From: Streptosporangiaceae bacterium
Lineage (GTDB): Bacteria; Actinomycetota; Actinomycetes; Streptosporangiales; Streptosporangiaceae
Direction: 5' to 3'
NCBI GenBank assembly: GCA_030041135.1
Contig: JASHOL010000084.1
Location: 1-43,454, forward strand
DNA: 43,454 nucleotides
A program made the translations under genes and the position numbers. The notes beneath the pieces were generated by a model. It did no database searches. It saw only the letters and a program-made list of their open reading frames with translations, and was not told the DNA's origin. The number at the start of each line of letters is the position of its first letter. Positions within the stretch are counted from its first letter, which is position 1. Shown piece after piece: positions 17,642 through 26,553 of this stretch.

Positions 17642-17657
17642 CGTGATCTAGGTCACG
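17642..17657. promoter_or_regulatory. Candidate Crp-family site CGTGA-N6-TCACG
   Basis: A perfect 5-base inverted repeat (CGTGATCTAGGTCACG) ends 29 bases before the APH-like start at 17687. It has the same GTGA-N6-TCAC core as the site at 304-319 before the atp operon. At this distance it would lie on or just downstream of the promoter, which suggests repression. Confidence 0.45.
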
Positions 17658-17686
17658 CCCTGGGCCATGGCCTTAGGCTGGCAGCG

Positions 17687-18592
17687 ATGACTGGCCCGCC
17701 CGCACGCGTACTTGGACTGCTTGGCCTGCGGCCCGCCAGCGTGGTCGCCCTCAAGGACATTCCCCTCGAAAACGCCAGCTGGCTGGCTGACACGTTCGAC
17801 GGAAACCGGCTGGTCTTACGCCGGTATCACGCCAGGGCGACCGAACCCGATCTCGCGTATGAACACGGGGTGCTCCGTCAGCTCGGACGATCCGGATGGG
17901 CTGTGCCCGAACCAGTGGGCGAGCTAGTCCGCGACGCCGGCCAGTACTACTGCCTGACCCGGTACGTACCCGGCCGGCCCGTGGTCAGGGAGAGCGTCGC
18001 GCAGCGGCGCCGCCGCGGTCGGCACCTGGCCAGGATGCACTTAGCGCTTCGGGATCTTGGCGCCCGCCTTGGCCAGCGCCAGGGCTGGCGCGCCCAGCAC
18101 GCGGGCGTCACCGTTCACACCGATATTGACTGGAATGCGTGCGTCGCCGGGCTCATGGGCGTGAGCTCGAGGCTCGGATCATGGCTGCAGCGGGCCGCCG
18201 CGCAGACCGAGTCCGCGCTGACCGCGGCCGGAGCGGCAGAGCTGGCCGTGACCGTCGTTCACGGGGACTTCGCCGAATGGAACGTCCACTACGATCGCGG
18301 CCGCGTGGCCGGCGTCGTGGATTTCGGCCTCACCCACCTGGACTCCAGGCCGTACGAGCTGGCCCTCGCGCGCGCCTACCGGTCGCCGGAGGTCGCAGGC
18401 GCCTACCGCGGCGAACTTGGCAGGCAGGGCTGGCCACTGACCGAGCTGGAGGAGGCCGTAATCGCGCCGATCTACCATGCGTTCCGGGTCGATATGGCCG
18501 TCTGGCATGCGCATGAAGGGCTCAGGGCGGGCCGGTACGACCTGTCGACGATCGAGCGGCAGCTGGAGCGGACCGGCGTCGGGCCGGGCTGA
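17687..18592 (+). CDS. APH-like phosphotransferase (aminoglycoside phosphotransferase fold, 301 aa)
   Basis: This is a kinase-like fold. The catalytic loop HGDFAEWN (192-199) has Asp194 and Asn199, and the magnesium site VDFG has Asp212. The N-lobe has NRLVLRRYHAR with a likely ATP-contacting basic residue. Such proteins phosphorylate small molecules (aminoglycosides, choline, homoserine, fructosamine and others); the substrate is unknown and resistance should not be assumed. The ATG at 17687 was chosen because residues before it are unlike the family. The frame is open to 17561. Confidence 0.78.
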   Translation: MTGPPARVLGLLGLRPASVVALKDIPLENASWLADTFDGNRLVLRRYHARATEPDLAYEHGVLRQLGRSGWAVPEPVGELVRDAGQYYCLTRYVPGRPVVRESVAQRRRRGRHLARMHLALRDLGARLGQRQGWRAQHAGVTVHTDIDWNACVAGLMGVSSRLGSWLQRAAAQTESALTAAGAAELAVTVVHGDFAEWNVHYDRGRVAGVVDFGLTHLDSRPYELALARAYRSPEVAGAYRGELGRQGWPLTELEEAVIAPIYHAFRVDMAVWHAHEGLRAGRYDLSTIERQLERTGVGPG

Positions 18593-18615
18593 CTGACTGG
18601 CCCAGATCGTCAGTC
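18591..18615. terminator. Stem GACTGAC/GTCAGTC between convergent genes
   Basis: A 7-bp stem with an 11-base loop overlaps the APH-like stop codon and lies just before the stop of the convergent gene. It is a weak candidate for a two-way terminator, with no U-run on either side. Confidence 0.3.
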
Positions 18616-18627
18616 CCTGGCGTGGCG

Positions 18628-19182
18628 TCATGACCCGTCAGGCAGCAGCGCCGTCCGTGGGTCCATCTGGTGGGTCGCGTCCACCAGGGCCGCGCGCAGG
18701 TCGACTGGTGACCTGCGGCTGTACACCGGCCCGGCCGCGTCGCACAGCAGACGGCTGGCCATGGCGACACCGCGCACCGGCACGGGCAGGGCGGCACGCA
18801 GCGAGTCCTGCAGCTGGCGAATCTCGGGTTCAGCCGCGACGATCCGGTCGCGCCGCAGCGGTATCCGGGCCCTGGGGGCCGGTCTTTCGCTGGCCATCCG
18901 GGCCAGGCGACCCCAGTCACGGGCCAGCTTCTGCCGTCTCGGCAGGCCAACTAGCACCCCCGCGCGGGCCGCGAGCAGTCGGTCACCCTCGGGCAGTGCG
19001 CCCGCCGCCAGCCGCGCGTCCAGCGAGAAGCCATGCCAGCTGGCCAGGACCCGGTCCAGGACGCGCAGCCGCCGGCCGCGCAGCTCTAATAGGCGGGCAT
19101 CCGTGGCGAGCACGACCAGCTGCCCGGCGCGCTCCGGCCAGACGCCCGGTCTTGGCTCGCGCCTGGCCCGTGTGGTAGCCAT
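18628..19182 (-). CDS. Conserved hypothetical protein (184 aa)
   Basis: I recognise the pattern VVLATDARLLELRGRRLRVLDRVLASWHGFSLDARLAAG as belonging to an unnamed actinobacterial family, but know no function. The protein is very rich in Arg, Leu and Ala and soluble, with a repeated RR/LR periodicity and a C-terminal VDATHQMDPRTALL. The ATG at 19180-19182 is preferred; the frame extends 14 codons further. It is divergent from the GlxA-like regulator, with a 52-base gap that must hold both promoters. Confidence 0.55.
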   Translation of the reverse strand: MATTRARREPRPGVWPERAGQLVVLATDARLLELRGRRLRVLDRVLASWHGFSLDARLAAGALPEGDRLLAARAGVLVGLPRRQKLARDWGRLARMASERPAPRARIPLRRDRIVAAEPEIRQLQDSLRAALPVPVRGVAMASRLLCDAAGPVYSRRSPVDLRAALVDATHQMDPRTALLPDGS

Positions 19183-19224
19183 AACGCCAATCTGCCGCTG
19201 GTCGGCGGCCAGCACCAGTGGCAT

Positions 19225-19237
19225 TATTGTCTATATG
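19225..19237 (+). promoter_or_regulatory. AT-rich -10 region next to the regulator start (possibly leaderless)
   Basis: TATTGT at 19225-19230 fits the actinobacterial -10 form TANNNT and lies four bases before the ATG at 19235. No Shine-Dalgarno sequence is visible, so transcription may start at or very near the start codon. Confidence 0.35.
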
Positions 19238-20239
19238 CATCATAAAACGGCCAACGTTGCCGGCTCGCACCAGGTCGTGCTGGTGGCCTACGACGGGCTG
19301 GCGATGTTCGAATTCGGCGTCGCCTTTGACGTCTTCGGTGCCGACTGGTGGCGCGACTTGGGCGTTCCCTGGTACCGGTTCGCTGTCTGCGCGGCGAATC
19401 CGCCGATGGTGACCGTCGAAGGCGGATACCAGCTGCGCGTGCCCGCTGGGCTGAGCGCACTCGGCCGCGCGGATACCGTCCTTGTGCCACCCACCGAGTC
19501 TGCCGACCAGGTGCCGGCTGAGGTGCTGCGGGCGCTGCAGCGGGCCCACCGGCGCGGAGCCCGCATCGTCTCGCTCTGCACGGGCGCGTTCGTTGTCGCG
19601 GCGGCGGGCCTGCTGAGCGGGCGGCGCGCCACCACTCACTGGTCGGAATGTGCCGAGCTGGCTCGCCGCTACCCGGATGTCAAGGTGGACCCGGCCGTGC
19701 TCTACGTCGACGGCGGAGACATCATGACGTCGGCCGGCAGCGCCGCGAGCATCGACCTCTGCCTGCACCTGGTCCGGCTGGACTACGGGGCCGAGGTCGC
19801 CGCCCGCCTGGCCCGTCAGCTGGTGGTGCCGCCCTACCGCGACGGCGGACAGGCCCAGTACATCGACGCGCCGCTGCCTGCCGTTGGCGGCGCCGACCTG
19901 TTCACCGAGACGCTGGCCTGGATGCAGGCGCACCTCGAGCTGCCGCTGACCGTCGACGACCTGGCCAGCCGCTCGGCGATGAGCAGGCGGACGTTCGCGC
20001 GCCGGTTCTCCGCCGCTACCGGCACCACCCCATACCAGTGGCTGCTGAGGCAGCGACTTCAGCTCGCGCAGCGCCTGCTGGAAACGAGCGACCTGCCGGT
20101 CGACTCGATCGCGCAGAAGACGGGTTTTGTCACCGCGGCGAACCTCCGTAAGCACTTCGGGCGGCACGTGCGCACCACGCCGCAGGCATACCGCCGCACA
20201 TTCAGGTCGCGCGATGCGACGCCCGCCCAGGTTGCCTAG
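19235..20239 (+). CDS. GlxA-family transcriptional regulator: DJ-1/PfpI domain plus AraC HTH (334 aa)
   Basis: The N-terminal DJ-1/PfpI-like domain (about 12-200) has the nucleophile-elbow segment SLCTGAFVVAAAGLL with Cys115 and a following His135 (THW). The C-terminal AraC-type domain (about 222-325) has two HTH motifs, the second ending TGFVTAANLRKHFGRHVRTTPQAYRRTF. In this family the DJ-1 domain senses a ligand or redox state. The longer open frame upstream is a shadow of the divergent gene. A target is not evident; the APH-like or divergent gene are candidates. Confidence 0.85.
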   Translation: MHHKTANVAGSHQVVLVAYDGLAMFEFGVAFDVFGADWWRDLGVPWYRFAVCAANPPMVTVEGGYQLRVPAGLSALGRADTVLVPPTESADQVPAEVLRALQRAHRRGARIVSLCTGAFVVAAAGLLSGRRATTHWSECAELARRYPDVKVDPAVLYVDGGDIMTSAGSAASIDLCLHLVRLDYGAEVAARLARQLVVPPYRDGGQAQYIDAPLPAVGGADLFTETLAWMQAHLELPLTVDDLASRSAMSRRTFARRFSAATGTTPYQWLLRQRLQLAQRLLETSDLPVDSIAQKTGFVTAANLRKHFGRHVRTTPQAYRRTFRSRDATPAQVA

Positions 20240-20298
20240 CGCCGGGGTTGGCCGGCAGCGCCGGCGGGAGTTCGCTCAGGGCCGTAGCGGGAGGTCGC

Positions 20299-21327
20299 CT
20301 AGTGGCGGGGCGGCACGGTGCCCGGCGCGCTACCCGTCTCCGAGATGTGCATCCGGATTACGGAGTCGAAATCCTCGTCGGGAGTCAAGCCCAGACGAAT
20401 CGCCCGGCCCGCGCGGACTCGAGCCGGCCAGCTCGTGACGATCCTGGCGATCTGCGGGTCAGGCACCCAGTCGATGAGGGAGCTGACCTGAGGCCCGGCC
20501 ACGCGCTCTAGGGCGGCGACCATCTCCGCGACGGTCATGGTCAGTGCGGGCAGGGTAACCGCGGTGGGGCCGCCCCACGAGCGGTCGGACGATGTCGCGG
20601 CGCGGAGCAGAGCGTCGATGGCCTTCCTCGGCGACACCAGCGCGACCTCGGTACCCGGATCCACCGGGCAGGTGGCGCGCTGCCCCGCGAGCGGCTCGCG
20701 GATGATCCCGGACAGGAAGCCCGATGCCGCCGCGTTGGGCTTGCCGGGCCGCACGCTGACCGTCAGCAGTCGGACCGCGCGTCCGCGGAGAAAGCCCTTG
20801 CGCGTGAAGTCGGCCAGCAGTTGCTCGCAGATGAACTTCTGCGTGCCATAGCTGGACTGGGGGTTCGGCAGCGTCTCGTCGTCGATGACGTCAGGAAGGG
20901 GGTGATCGTCTGACCGGCCGAAGACCGCCAGAGAGCTGGCGAAGACCAGCACGGGGAACCGGCCGAGCTCCCGGCACGCCTGCAGCAGTGCCTGAGTTGC
21001 CTGCAGGTTAGCCCGCATTCCCAGGTCGAAGTCGGCCTCGCACTCGGCGCTGACCGCGGCGGCGAGGTGGAAGACGAGATCCGCTTCGGCCAGTGCCCGG
21101 CGCCCCTGCCCGCCTGGGCCGACCACGTCAGCCAGATCGCCGCTGACGACGGCGACCCGCGGGTCGGCGGCGAGATCGCCGGCGGCGGGCACCCGGTCCA
21201 TGAGCGTCGCCTGCGACACCGGCTCGACCTCGCCGCCCGCGAGCCGAAGTTCGCCCTCGGATAGCAGGACGCGGGCTAGCCGCGTACCGAGAAAGCCCGA
21301 CCCGCCCGTGATAACGACGCTTGCCAC
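20299..21327 (-). CDS. denD: D-erythronate dehydrogenase-like NAD-dependent epimerase/dehydratase (342 aa)
   Basis: This is an extended SDR. It has the Rossmann motif GGSGFLG (8-14), the active-site pair Tyr160 and Lys164 (YGTQK) and Ser131/132. The segments AVSAECEADFDLGMRANL, SYGTQKFICEQLL and VSVRPGKPNAAASGFLSGIIREPL match the DenD group, which oxidises D-erythronate at C2. The companion genes of that pathway (otnK, otnI, otnC) are not here, so the physiological substrate is unproved. It is followed by a short gap and then the phosphoesterase gene on the same strand upstream. Confidence 0.7.
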   Translation of the reverse strand: MASVVITGGSGFLGTRLARVLLSEGELRLAGGEVEPVSQATLMDRVPAAGDLAADPRVAVVSGDLADVVGPGGQGRRALAEADLVFHLAAAVSAECEADFDLGMRANLQATQALLQACRELGRFPVLVFASSLAVFGRSDDHPLPDVIDDETLPNPQSSYGTQKFICEQLLADFTRKGFLRGRAVRLLTVSVRPGKPNAAASGFLSGIIREPLAGQRATCPVDPGTEVALVSPRKAIDALLRAATSSDRSWGGPTAVTLPALTMTVAEMVAALERVAGPQVSSLIDWVPDPQIARIVTSWPARVRAGRAIRLGLTPDEDFDSVIRMHISETGSAPGTVPPRH

Positions 21328-21430
21328 GACATCTACTCCTTCTGCCTACGGTGCAAGATTGCCACGGCCCGGCGGCGGGACCAGGGTGAACGGGGTGAGC
21401 GTTAGGCCGTGTGGGCGTGAACGGCAAGCC

Positions 21431-23011
21431 TCAGCGATCCCGCAGCCCGGTGAAGGCGTCTGCGCCGAAGTCGCTGATCAGCGCGAGGCCTTCGGCCCTG
21501 GTGATGTTCTGGTCCGTCGTCAGCAGGGAGGCTGCCCGGCCGCGGCGCGCGGCCAGCGCCATGCAGGCGTGCAGCGCGGCGTGGCACAGGCCGGCCGCCG
21601 CTTCCCCAGGCGCCGGAACGGTGCCTTGGTATGGCGGCACCGGCCGCGGCGTGACGGCGGGCCAGTCGGCGGGGTCACGCGGTGTCGTCAGCGACAGCAC
21701 CGGCGCTAGGTCCGCGGCGATGGCATCGCGGCCGGTCAGCGGCGGCCCGATGGACCAGCGCTCCCGCAGCGTCCTGATCAGCGACGTGTTCCTGTACTCC
21801 GAGGTGATGACCGTCCGCTCAGGTATCCACGCAGAGACCGCGATGGCTGGCACGCGCACGCCCGAGCGGTCGAAGGCGAAGCCCAGCTGGCGGAACTGAG
21901 CGCTGGGATCAGGCGCGGCCACCGGCGGCGGCGGCACGTGGTCATAGGTACCGCCATGCTCGTCGAAGGTGATCAGCAACAGCGTGTTCCACGCGTTCGA
22001 GCCACGCTCGGACGAGCCTGACCGTACTGCGTCGTAGATCTTGGCCAGTAGCGCCTCGCCGCCGAGCAGTGACGACGGCGGGTCGATGGACACGTCGGGG
22101 AACAGGGCGCCGAACGCTGGGTGCATGTCGTTGTGGCCGTACAGCAGGTTCGGCTCGATGAACGAGTAGGTCGGGAGGTTGCCGCTGGCCGCGTCCTCCA
22201 GGAAGCGGTCAGTCGTGAGGAACTTAGTCGGGAAATGCCACCACAACCGCGGCGCGTGAATGATCCCGGTCAGTGAAATGTGGCTCGGCGGGTCGCAGTA
22301 GACACGCCAGCTCAGCCCATGCTGGTCCAGCCGCTCGAAGATCGTCTCGGCGTCGTTATGCAGCGGGAACGCGTCGGCCGGGGTCAGGTTGTCCACATAC
22401 CCCGACGAGTCAGCGGCGTGAATGAAGGAGCGGTTCGCGAATGTCTGCGACGGCACCTCGCAGAACCAGTGGTCGAAGGTGGCGAACCCGCGCGCCAGCG
22501 CCGAGGTGACCGGGATCTGCTCGGGCGTGTATCCGGTCATGATCTGCGCGTATTCGTCGTAGCTCGGTTGCCTGCCCATCTCGGCGGTAAACGCACTGAT
22601 GTAGTCGGCGACAAACCCGTCCATCGTCGCCGGCTGCCGGGAATCTGCCGGAGCGTTATACGGCGCCGTCATCTTGGCCGCGAGCACGCCGCGGTTAGCC
22701 GGGTCGAGCGTGCCGAACAGTTGCGTATTGACGTGTGGGTATTCCTCGCCGGGATCGGGGCTCGGCGTGTTCATGTTGGCTGCGATGCCGTAAGGCACGC
22801 ACGTGCGCCCGCCCTGGTCGGCCGCCCAGTCCGGGATCGGGTTAGCCAGGTCCCGGCCCGTTACGCCCTCGAAAGAGCGCACCTCACCTGGCTGGTAGAG
22901 GCGGCCGAGCAGATTATCGAAGGACCGGTTCTCGAACATCAGCACGACGACGTGATCCAGCGCGTTGGTCCGGTCAAGACGCGGAATCGTCAAGTTTCCT
23001 CCATCGGGCAT
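21431..23011 (-). CDS. Phosphoesterase/phospholipase C-type protein without signal peptide (526 aa)
   Basis: This belongs to the PF04185 phosphoesterase family (bacterial phospholipase C/acid phosphatase AcpA type). It begins with HVVVLMFENRSFDNLLG (20-36), where Glu27 and Asn28 are metal ligands in the family, and includes ITFDEHGGTYDHVPPP with the conserved acidic and His ligands. Family members are usually Tat-exported, yet this one starts MPDGGNLTIPRL with no twin arginine or hydrophobic segment. It may be cytoplasmic, or the start may be misplaced, but no upstream in-frame extension with a signal was seen. The substrate is unknown. Confidence 0.83.
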   Translation of the reverse strand: MPDGGNLTIPRLDRTNALDHVVVLMFENRSFDNLLGRLYQPGEVRSFEGVTGRDLANPIPDWAADQGGRTCVPYGIAANMNTPSPDPGEEYPHVNTQLFGTLDPANRGVLAAKMTAPYNAPADSRQPATMDGFVADYISAFTAEMGRQPSYDEYAQIMTGYTPEQIPVTSALARGFATFDHWFCEVPSQTFANRSFIHAADSSGYVDNLTPADAFPLHNDAETIFERLDQHGLSWRVYCDPPSHISLTGIIHAPRLWWHFPTKFLTTDRFLEDAASGNLPTYSFIEPNLLYGHNDMHPAFGALFPDVSIDPPSSLLGGEALLAKIYDAVRSGSSERGSNAWNTLLLITFDEHGGTYDHVPPPPVAAPDPSAQFRQLGFAFDRSGVRVPAIAVSAWIPERTVITSEYRNTSLIRTLRERWSIGPPLTGRDAIAADLAPVLSLTTPRDPADWPAVTPRPVPPYQGTVPAPGEAAAGLCHAALHACMALAARRGRAASLLTTDQNITRAEGLALISDFGADAFTGLRDR

Positions 23012-23146
23012 TCATGCAGGAGTTAGCGATGCGCAACTCTGGCATGAAAGTACCCAGGTCGGCGCGAGCGGATCACCACTGTCGGCTAGCTGCTCGCGGG
23101 CCGGGTGCCTTCGTGACGCCGGTGACGCCTCGATAGTGTCGCCGCC

Positions 23147-24640
23147 ATGGAGATTCGCGAGGTGGCCGTCGTCGGCCTGGGCACGATGGGTGCGGGGATT
23201 GCCGAGGTATTCGCCCGTGCCGGGATCGGCGTGGTGGCGATCGAGATCGACGCCGATGCCCTCGGGCATGGCCTGGGCATCCTGGAGGCGTCGCTCGCCA
23301 AGGCAGTGGCCCGCGGGAAACTGGCGGAGGCGCAGCAGGCCGAGATCTGGGGCCGGATCCGGCCCGCGGCCTCGTTCAGCGACGCCGCCAGGGTCGACCT
23401 GGCGATCGAGGTCGTGCCGGAGCGGATGGAGATCAAGCGGCAGGTCTTCGCCGAACTGGACCGCGTCTGCAGCCCCGAGGCCATTCTCGCCACGAACACC
23501 TCTTCGCTGTCGGTCACCACGATCGCGGCCGCGAGCAAGCATCCGGGACGTGTGATCGGGATGCACTTCTTCAACCCGGCGCCGGTCATGCGGCTGGTCG
23601 AGGTGGTCTCGACCGTGCTGACCGGACCCGAGCTGTCAGCGCAGGTGGCCGATCTCGCCCGGCATCTCGGGAAGACCCCGGTGCAGGTCCGCGACCGCGC
23701 CGGGTTCGTGGCGAACGCCCTGCTCGTGCCCTACCTCAACCATGCGGTCAAGCTGCTCGAGACCGGCTACGCCAGCCGCGAGGACATCGATACCGCGGCG
23801 GCCGCCGGGATCGGCCTTCCGATGGGACCGCTGGCGCTGCTTGACCTGATCGGCCTGGACACGTCGCTGTCGATCCTCGAGGTCCTGCGGGGCGAGTTCG
23901 GCGGCCCTCGGTACGCCCCCGCCCCGCTGCTGCGCCGCCTGACCGACGCCGGACGGACCGGCCGTAAGGCTGGCCGGGGACTGTATGAATACGCCGGTGG
24001 TGCCCGCGATGATCATGATAAGGGCGGGAACGAGGCGGCTCCCTCGTCACCGTCGACCGTCACGCTGATCGGGTCAGGACGGGCGGCCGAAGCCGAGCTC
24101 GCAAGCGCGGTCGCGGCCGCCGGCGTCAACGTGACCAGGAACCCGGCGCACCCGTCCGACCTGATCGTGATCGTCGCGGGGCCCGACGAGCAGGTGCTGT
24201 CGGCCGCGATCGCTACCGGCCGGGGCCAGCAGGCAGTCGGGTTGCACCTGGCCGCGGCTGGCCTGGTCGAGGTGGTCAGCACGTGCCTGACCGGCCAGGC
24301 CCACGCGGCAGCGGCCGCGGCGCTCGCCGACCGGATCGGCAGGAAGGCAGTACGCGCGCCGGACCGGCCGGGCTTCCTGGTCGGGGCGCTGCTCTACCCG
24401 CACCTGGCGGACGCCGTCCGGATGGTTCAGGACGGCTACGCGACCGTCGCCGACGTCGACACGGCGATGACGCTGGGCTGCGGTTACCCGCACGGACCGT
24501 TCGAGCTTCTGGACAAGACGGGCCCGGCCGCGGTGCTGGACGGGCTGCGCGGGATGCAGGCCGGCTACGGCGATCCGGCGTTTGCCCCGCCGCCCCTGCT
24601 AGCCGAGCACGCGGCCGCTGGCATTGGCTTTACGGGCTGA
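23147..24640 (+). CDS. 3-hydroxyacyl-CoA dehydrogenase with duplicated C-terminal domain (497 aa)
   Basis: This is an NAD-dependent oxidation of 3-hydroxyacyl-CoA. The NAD fold G10-x-G12-x-x-G15 and the catalytic His140 in GMHFFNPAPVM are intact. Two 3HCDH C-terminal domains follow (about 185-285 and 405-490), each with DxxGFxxxxLLxPxLxxAV and GxPxGPxxLLD patterns, as in the long PaaH/FadB2-type proteins of phenylacetate or fatty-acid breakdown. The region between (300-370) is a degenerate second Rossmann-like part. It leads a + strand run of genes with overlaps. Confidence 0.92.
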   Translation: MEIREVAVVGLGTMGAGIAEVFARAGIGVVAIEIDADALGHGLGILEASLAKAVARGKLAEAQQAEIWGRIRPAASFSDAARVDLAIEVVPERMEIKRQVFAELDRVCSPEAILATNTSSLSVTTIAAASKHPGRVIGMHFFNPAPVMRLVEVVSTVLTGPELSAQVADLARHLGKTPVQVRDRAGFVANALLVPYLNHAVKLLETGYASREDIDTAAAAGIGLPMGPLALLDLIGLDTSLSILEVLRGEFGGPRYAPAPLLRRLTDAGRTGRKAGRGLYEYAGGARDDHDKGGNEAAPSSPSTVTLIGSGRAAEAELASAVAAAGVNVTRNPAHPSDLIVIVAGPDEQVLSAAIATGRGQQAVGLHLAAAGLVEVVSTCLTGQAHAAAAAALADRIGRKAVRAPDRPGFLVGALLYPHLADAVRMVQDGYATVADVDTAMTLGCGYPHGPFELLDKTGPAAVLDGLRGMQAGYGDPAFAPPPLLAEHAAAGIGFTG

Positions 24641-24663
24641 GCGCCAGGGCGAGGCGGCACGTC

Positions 24664-25011
24664 ATGCCGCGCCGGGCACAGCGGCGCGCCGCAGACGAGA
24701 ACAGCCGGCCGCGCCGGGCACAGCGGCGCAAGCCGGCCGAGTCGGCCGCAGGCGACGAGTCCGCGGCCCGGTTGGGTCCGCCTGAGGTGCAGGAATGGCC
24801 AGACGGGGACTGGATCGTGAGGCACGTGCCCGCCGCCGCGGCGACCAAGCTGTACCGCTGCCCCGGCTGCAATCAGGAACTGCGGCCAGGAACGGCGCAC
24901 GTGGTCGTGTGGCGGGCCGACGCGCAGGGTGCCGAGGGGAGGCGGCACTGGCACAATGCCTGCTGGCAGCGCCGTCCGCGGCGGCCAGGGCCGCAGGCGA
25001 GGAGCCGATGA
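24664..25011 (+). CDS. Conserved zinc-ribbon-like actinobacterial protein (115 aa)
   Basis: After a very basic N-terminus, the conserved part reads YRCPGCNQELRPGTAHVVVW followed by RRHWHNACW, giving two cysteines, then two histidines and a cysteine that could hold a zinc ion. Relatives in Streptomyces are often labelled ATP/GTP-binding without support. The N-terminus contains a 21-base direct repeat, once at 24667-24687 and again at 24709-24729 (42-base period), which repeats PRRAQRR in the protein. It overlaps the next gene by four bases (ATGA). Confidence 0.72.
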   Translation: MPRRAQRRAADENSRPRRAQRRKPAESAAGDESAARLGPPEVQEWPDGDWIVRHVPAAAATKLYRCPGCNQELRPGTAHVVVWRADAQGAEGRRHWHNACWQRRPRRPGPQARSR

Positions 25012-25727
25012 CCGAGATAACCGCCAGCACCGTCCTGCCGGCCCGCCGTGAGCCGGTCACGCTGCAGACCTCCGACGGGCTGACGCTAGTAGGGGAGCTG
25101 GCCTTGCCGGCCACCCGCGAGCCGGTGGCCACGCTGATCGGCCTGCACCCGCTGCCGACCCACGGCGGCATGATGGACAGCCACCTGCTGCGCAAGGCGT
25201 CCTACCGCCTGCCCGCGCTCGCCGACCTCGCGGTGTTCAGGTTCAACACGCGCGGTACTTCCTCCGAGCGGGGGACCAGCGGCGGCCATTTCAGCGAAGG
25301 CGAGGCCGAGCGACACGATGTCGCCACCGCGATCGGCTACTGCGCCGACCGCGATCTGCCCCGTCTCTGGCTGCTCGGCTGGTCGTTCGGCACCGAGCTG
25401 GCTCTGCGCTGGGGCCTTGATCCCGATGTTGAGGGCGCCATCCTGCTCTCGCCGCCGCTGAAGCGGGCAACCGACGCCGACCTGGACGCCTGGGGTCGGT
25501 CAGGCAAGCCGGTGCTCGCGCTCGTGCCCGAGCACGATGACTACCTCCGGCCCGACCAGGCGCGCTCGCGCTTCGCCAGGGTCCCGCAGGCCGAGGTGAT
25601 CGGGGTACCGGACGCCAGGCACCTGTGGGTCGGAGAGCGCTTCGTACGGATCGTGCTCAACGAGATTGTGCGCCGGGTCAACCCGGCGGCCTGGCCCCTG
25701 CCCACCGAGTGGAAGGAATCACCGTGA
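25008..25727 (+). CDS. Alpha/beta hydrolase (239 aa)
   Basis: The nucleophile elbow GWSFGTE places Ser126. The acid is probably Asp177 or Asp178 (PEHDDYLRP) and the histidine His205 (DARHLW). The oxyanion region is GLHPLPTHGG. The group resembles short dienelactone-hydrolase-like or prolyl-oligopeptidase-like lipases with unknown substrates. The ATG overlaps the previous stop, and the stop overlaps the next start (GTGA), so the three genes form a coupled set. Confidence 0.85.
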   Translation: MTEITASTVLPARREPVTLQTSDGLTLVGELALPATREPVATLIGLHPLPTHGGMMDSHLLRKASYRLPALADLAVFRFNTRGTSSERGTSGGHFSEGEAERHDVATAIGYCADRDLPRLWLLGWSFGTELALRWGLDPDVEGAILLSPPLKRATDADLDAWGRSGKPVLALVPEHDDYLRPDQARSRFARVPQAEVIGVPDARHLWVGERFVRIVLNEIVRRVNPAAWPLPTEWKESP

Positions 25728-26488
25728 GCCTGTTCGACCTGACTGGCAGGACCGCCTTCGTGACCGGGGCGTCGCGGGGCATCGGCCGCGTGATGGCGGT
25801 CGCGTTCGCCGACGCTGGCGCTGACGTAGCCCTTGTCGCGCGCAGCGCGGACGGGCTGGCCGAGACGGCCGAGGCGGTCGAGGCCGTGGACCGCAAGGCG
25901 TATGTCATCGCGACGGACGTGACCGACTACGACGCGGTCGCCGACGCGGCCGCTCGGGCGATCGACCAGCTCGGGCACGTGGACATCGTGGTGAACAACG
26001 CAGGCGGGTCCAACTTCATGGTGCCGTTCCGTGACCTGCGGCTGTCAGGCTGGGACAAGCTCCTTCGGCTGAACCTGAGCTCGGCCGTTTACGTCTGCCG
26101 GGCGTTCGCTGGGCACCTGCTTGACCGTGGCAGCGGGTCGGTGATCAACGTCGCCTCGGTCGCAGGAGTGGCCGCGGCGCCGACCATGAGTCCCTACGGC
26201 GCGTCCAAGGCCGCCCTGATCTCGCTCACCAAGACCTTGGCGGCCGAGTGGGGGGAAGCCGGGATCCGCGTCAACGCCCTGTGCCCCGGCTGGACCGCCA
26301 CTGCGCTGAACCGGACGTTGTGGGAGGACCCGGTCATCGGGCCGGCCACGGTGGCGACCTCGGCCATGAAGCGGTGGGCCAGTCCCGAGGAGATGGCCGG
26401 TCCGGCCGTGTTCCTGGCCAGCGACGCGTCCTCGTTCATGACCGGCCAGACCCTGATCGTGGACGGCGGCCAGACGATCAGCGTCTGA
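25724..26488 (+). CDS. Short-chain dehydrogenase/reductase (254 aa)
   Basis: This is a classical SDR. The cofactor motif TGASRGIG is at 14-21, NNAG at 91-94, and the catalytic residues are Ser145, Tyr158 and Lys162. The C-terminal MTGQTLIVDGGQ is typical of the FabG-like/2,3-dihydroxy or glucose-dehydrogenase-like group. The GTG start overlaps the hydrolase stop. Together with the acyl-CoA dehydrogenase upstream, a role in acyl or ketone metabolism is likely, but the substrate is unknown. Confidence 0.9.
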   Translation: MSLFDLTGRTAFVTGASRGIGRVMAVAFADAGADVALVARSADGLAETAEAVEAVDRKAYVIATDVTDYDAVADAAARAIDQLGHVDIVVNNAGGSNFMVPFRDLRLSGWDKLLRLNLSSAVYVCRAFAGHLLDRGSGSVINVASVAGVAAAPTMSPYGASKAALISLTKTLAAEWGEAGIRVNALCPGWTATALNRTLWEDPVIGPATVATSAMKRWASPEEMAGPAVFLASDASSFMTGQTLIVDGGQTISV

Positions 26489-26553
26489 CGGCCGTGGGTC
26501 GCGACCCGGACGCTTCGGCGGGTGCCGATCCTTCCGGCGGCCAGAATGGTGGG

